The notes below the pieces were generated by a model, which worked only from the letters and a program-made list of their open reading frames with translations, did no database searches and had not been told where the DNA came from. Both the position numbers and the translations under genes were made by a program. Of a stretch of 7,839 nt of DNA, positions 6,741-7,839 are shown piece after piece. How positions within the stretch are numbered: the stretch's first letter is position 1; each line of letters starts with the position of its first letter. Origin of the DNA: Gammaproteobacteria bacterium (lineage in GTDB: Bacteria; Pseudomonadota; Gammaproteobacteria; GRL18); contig JANELJ010000094.1 in assembly GCA_024511395.1 (NCBI GenBank), positions 1 through 7,839 on the forward strand, written 5' to 3'.

Positions 6741-7684
6741 TGTTTTTTTGCTCGTCTGGGTTTTTTTCGATACAGTTTCGGCTCACCTTCCGGGCGGTTT
6801 TTAAAGCGGCGGTGAACCCATAAATATTGTTCCGGTGCCTGGCGGATAAATTTTTCCAGGAGCTGGTTAGTGCGTAGAGTATCTTCTTCCAGTGATTTTC
6901 CGGGAAAGTTCTCCAGAGGCGGTAAAAATTCAACAACGTAACCCTGGGCATTGTCCAGCCGCCTGGATATATAAGGGATCACTGGAGCTTTGGTTACTTT
7001 GGCCATACGTGAAGCCACGGTCTGGCTGGCGGCCTGGGTGCCGAAAAAGGGAATAAACAGGCTGTTTTCGATTCCGGCATTCTGATCGACAGCTATCCAC
7101 ATTAAATGGTTTTGTTTAATGTAGCGAAAGGTAGCCCGAATTTCATCCCGGCCAAATACCCGATCCATGCATCTTTCCCGACCCTTAAGCGTCATGTAAT
7201 TAAAAATCGGGTTACGCATTTTCTGGTAACTGACGGCCAGTTTATGGTCAATATTGAACATTCGGCCGGCTATTTCAGTGGTGGTATAATGAGCGCCTAG
7301 TAAAATAGCCCCGGTTTTTTCCTGTAAAGCTTTTTCTACATGCTCATAGCCCTTAACCGTGAGCATTTTTTTTAGTTTTTTATCTTTACCCCACCAGGCT
7401 AGTGCGGTTTCGGCAATACTGATCCCGATAGAGTGGAAATGATCCCGGATTAGTTTTTGCTGTTGTTCAGCGGCCAGTTCAGGAAAGCAGATCTGAATAT
7501 TGGTTTGTACAATTTCGTGGCGATAAGGAGATAAGCGAGCAAATAAGTCACCTAATCGACGTCCGATAAACAGCTGGGTACAATAGGGCAGCATGGCCAG
7601 TACTCTCATACCACCCAGACCCAGCCAGGACGGCCAGTATTTTGGGGCAAGATAGTTCTGCCAGGAAAAATCCTCAGTGCTCAT
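6737..7684 (-). CDS. lpxL: Lipid A biosynthesis lauroyl/acyl acyltransferase, LpxL type
   Basis: A 315-residue inner-membrane enzyme that should add a secondary acyl chain to Kdo2-lipid A from acyl-ACP. It aligns almost without gaps to the N-terminal part of E. coli LpxL: APKYWPSWLGLG (13-24), the anchor at about 20-45, CFPEL (66-70), and the catalytic HX4E motif AHYTTTE with H132 and E137, the same numbers as in E. coli. Later blocks are VDQNAG (199-204), LFIPFFG (209-215) and APEQYLWVHRRFKNRPEG (283-300). A basic tail (KKPRRAKKQ, 307-315) extends past the usual end. It is the first gene of an operon with inaA and a second acyltransferase. Which position it acylates, and whether it is LpxL- or LpxM-like, is not settled, though the collinear fit favours LpxL. 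The ATG is preceded by an A+T-rich stretch without a clear Shine-Dalgarno. Confidence 0.9.
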   Translation of the reverse strand: MSTEDFSWQNYLAPKYWPSWLGLGGMRVLAMLPYCTQLFIGRRLGDLFARLSPYRHEIVQTNIQICFPELAAEQQQKLIRDHFHSIGISIAETALAWWGKDKKLKKMLTVKGYEHVEKALQEKTGAILLGAHYTTTEIAGRMFNIDHKLAVSYQKMRNPIFNYMTLKGRERCMDRVFGRDEIRATFRYIKQNHLMWIAVDQNAGIENSLFIPFFGTQAASQTVASRMAKVTKAPVIPYISRRLDNAQGYVVEFLPPLENFPGKSLEEDTLRTNQLLEKFIRQAPEQYLWVHRRFKNRPEGEPKLYRKKPRRAKKQ

Positions 7685-7761
7685 ATTATTATTTTTATAA
7701 AAATGACTATTGGTTGTACAATTCAGAGTTTAATATCGGGTTTCAGTTTTACCAATATGAT

Positions 7762-7791
7762 ACCATAGAGCAGACCCTTTAAGTGTGTAAA
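7762..7791 (-). promoter_or_regulatory. Candidate promoter for the lpxL-inaA-acyltransferase operon
   Basis: On the minus strand TTTACA (7791-7786, five of six -35 bases) is followed after 18 bases by TATGGT (7767-7762, four of six -10 bases). This would give a leader of about 70 bases before the lpxL ATG. A rival pair, TTGTAC (7721-7716) and TATAAA (7699-7694) with a 16-base spacer, would start transcription only a few bases before the ATG. Neither is strong; the surrounding 155 bases are A+T rich. Confidence 0.25.
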
Positions 7792-7839
7792 AATAGTATT
7801 AGCCGATAGAAATTAAAGAACTAAAGTTTAGAGTTTCAG

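Noticed and set aside
6682..6951. 89-residue minus-strand frame across the lpxL/inaA junction
   Set aside because: It is another frame of the conserved lpxL C-terminus and the inaA start, with no family signal.
7106..7300. Plus-strand frame of 64 residues opposite lpxL
   Set aside because: It is antisense to the conserved middle of lpxL.
7714..7721. TTGTACAA palindrome upstream of lpxL as an operator
   Set aside because: Eight bases with no extension on either side; common by chance in A+T-rich DNA.
7703..7768. 21-codon plus-strand frame in the right-hand spacer
   Set aside because: Too short, without a Shine-Dalgarno or recognisable features; expected by chance.
7821..7831. CTAAAGTTTAG inverted repeat at the right edge
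   Set aside because: Only five pairs around one base, in A+T-rich sequence, with no gene in view that it could control.

Overview
The window looks like chromosomal DNA of a Gram-negative bacterium, most likely a non-enteric gammaproteobacterium. Nearly everything readable in it serves the lipopolysaccharide (LPS) of the outer membrane. The MsbA protein, read against remembered homologues, resembles pseudomonad MsbA more than the enteric form. The neighbourhood of msbA, a small kinase-like gene, waaL and a glycosyltransferase also recalls the msbA-waaL region of Pseudomonas. Genus cannot be settled from the sequence alone.

Layout. Positions 1-113 may hold the end of a plus-strand gene that enters from the left, with a strong inverted repeat inside it. 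A minus-strand block follows (3083 down to 132): a kinase-fold protein, an O-antigen ligase (WaaL) and a GT-A-like glycosyltransferase, overlapping by 14 and 4 bases and so probably one operon. A 108-base divergent spacer separates it from msbA (plus strand, 3192-4997). A second minus-strand operon (7684 down to 5034) converges on msbA: an LpxL-type lipid A acyltransferase, InaA (a kinase-fold protein), then a second LpxL-type acyltransferase. The last 155 bases hold no supported gene.

How the genes fit together. The two acyltransferases would add secondary acyl chains to Kdo-lipid A at the inner face of the inner membrane. The glycosyltransferase and possibly a kinase would build or modify core sugars there. 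MsbA flips the finished lipid A-core to the periplasmic face, where WaaL joins O-antigen or another polymer to it.

Two things stand out. Both kinase-fold proteins lack the catalytic-loop aspartate of ordinary kinases. The 132-3083 block, above all waaL, is much richer in A+T than the acyltransferase operon, as is common for exchangeable outer-core and O-antigen genes. No wholly new system, mobile element, CRISPR array, tRNA or rRNA was seen.
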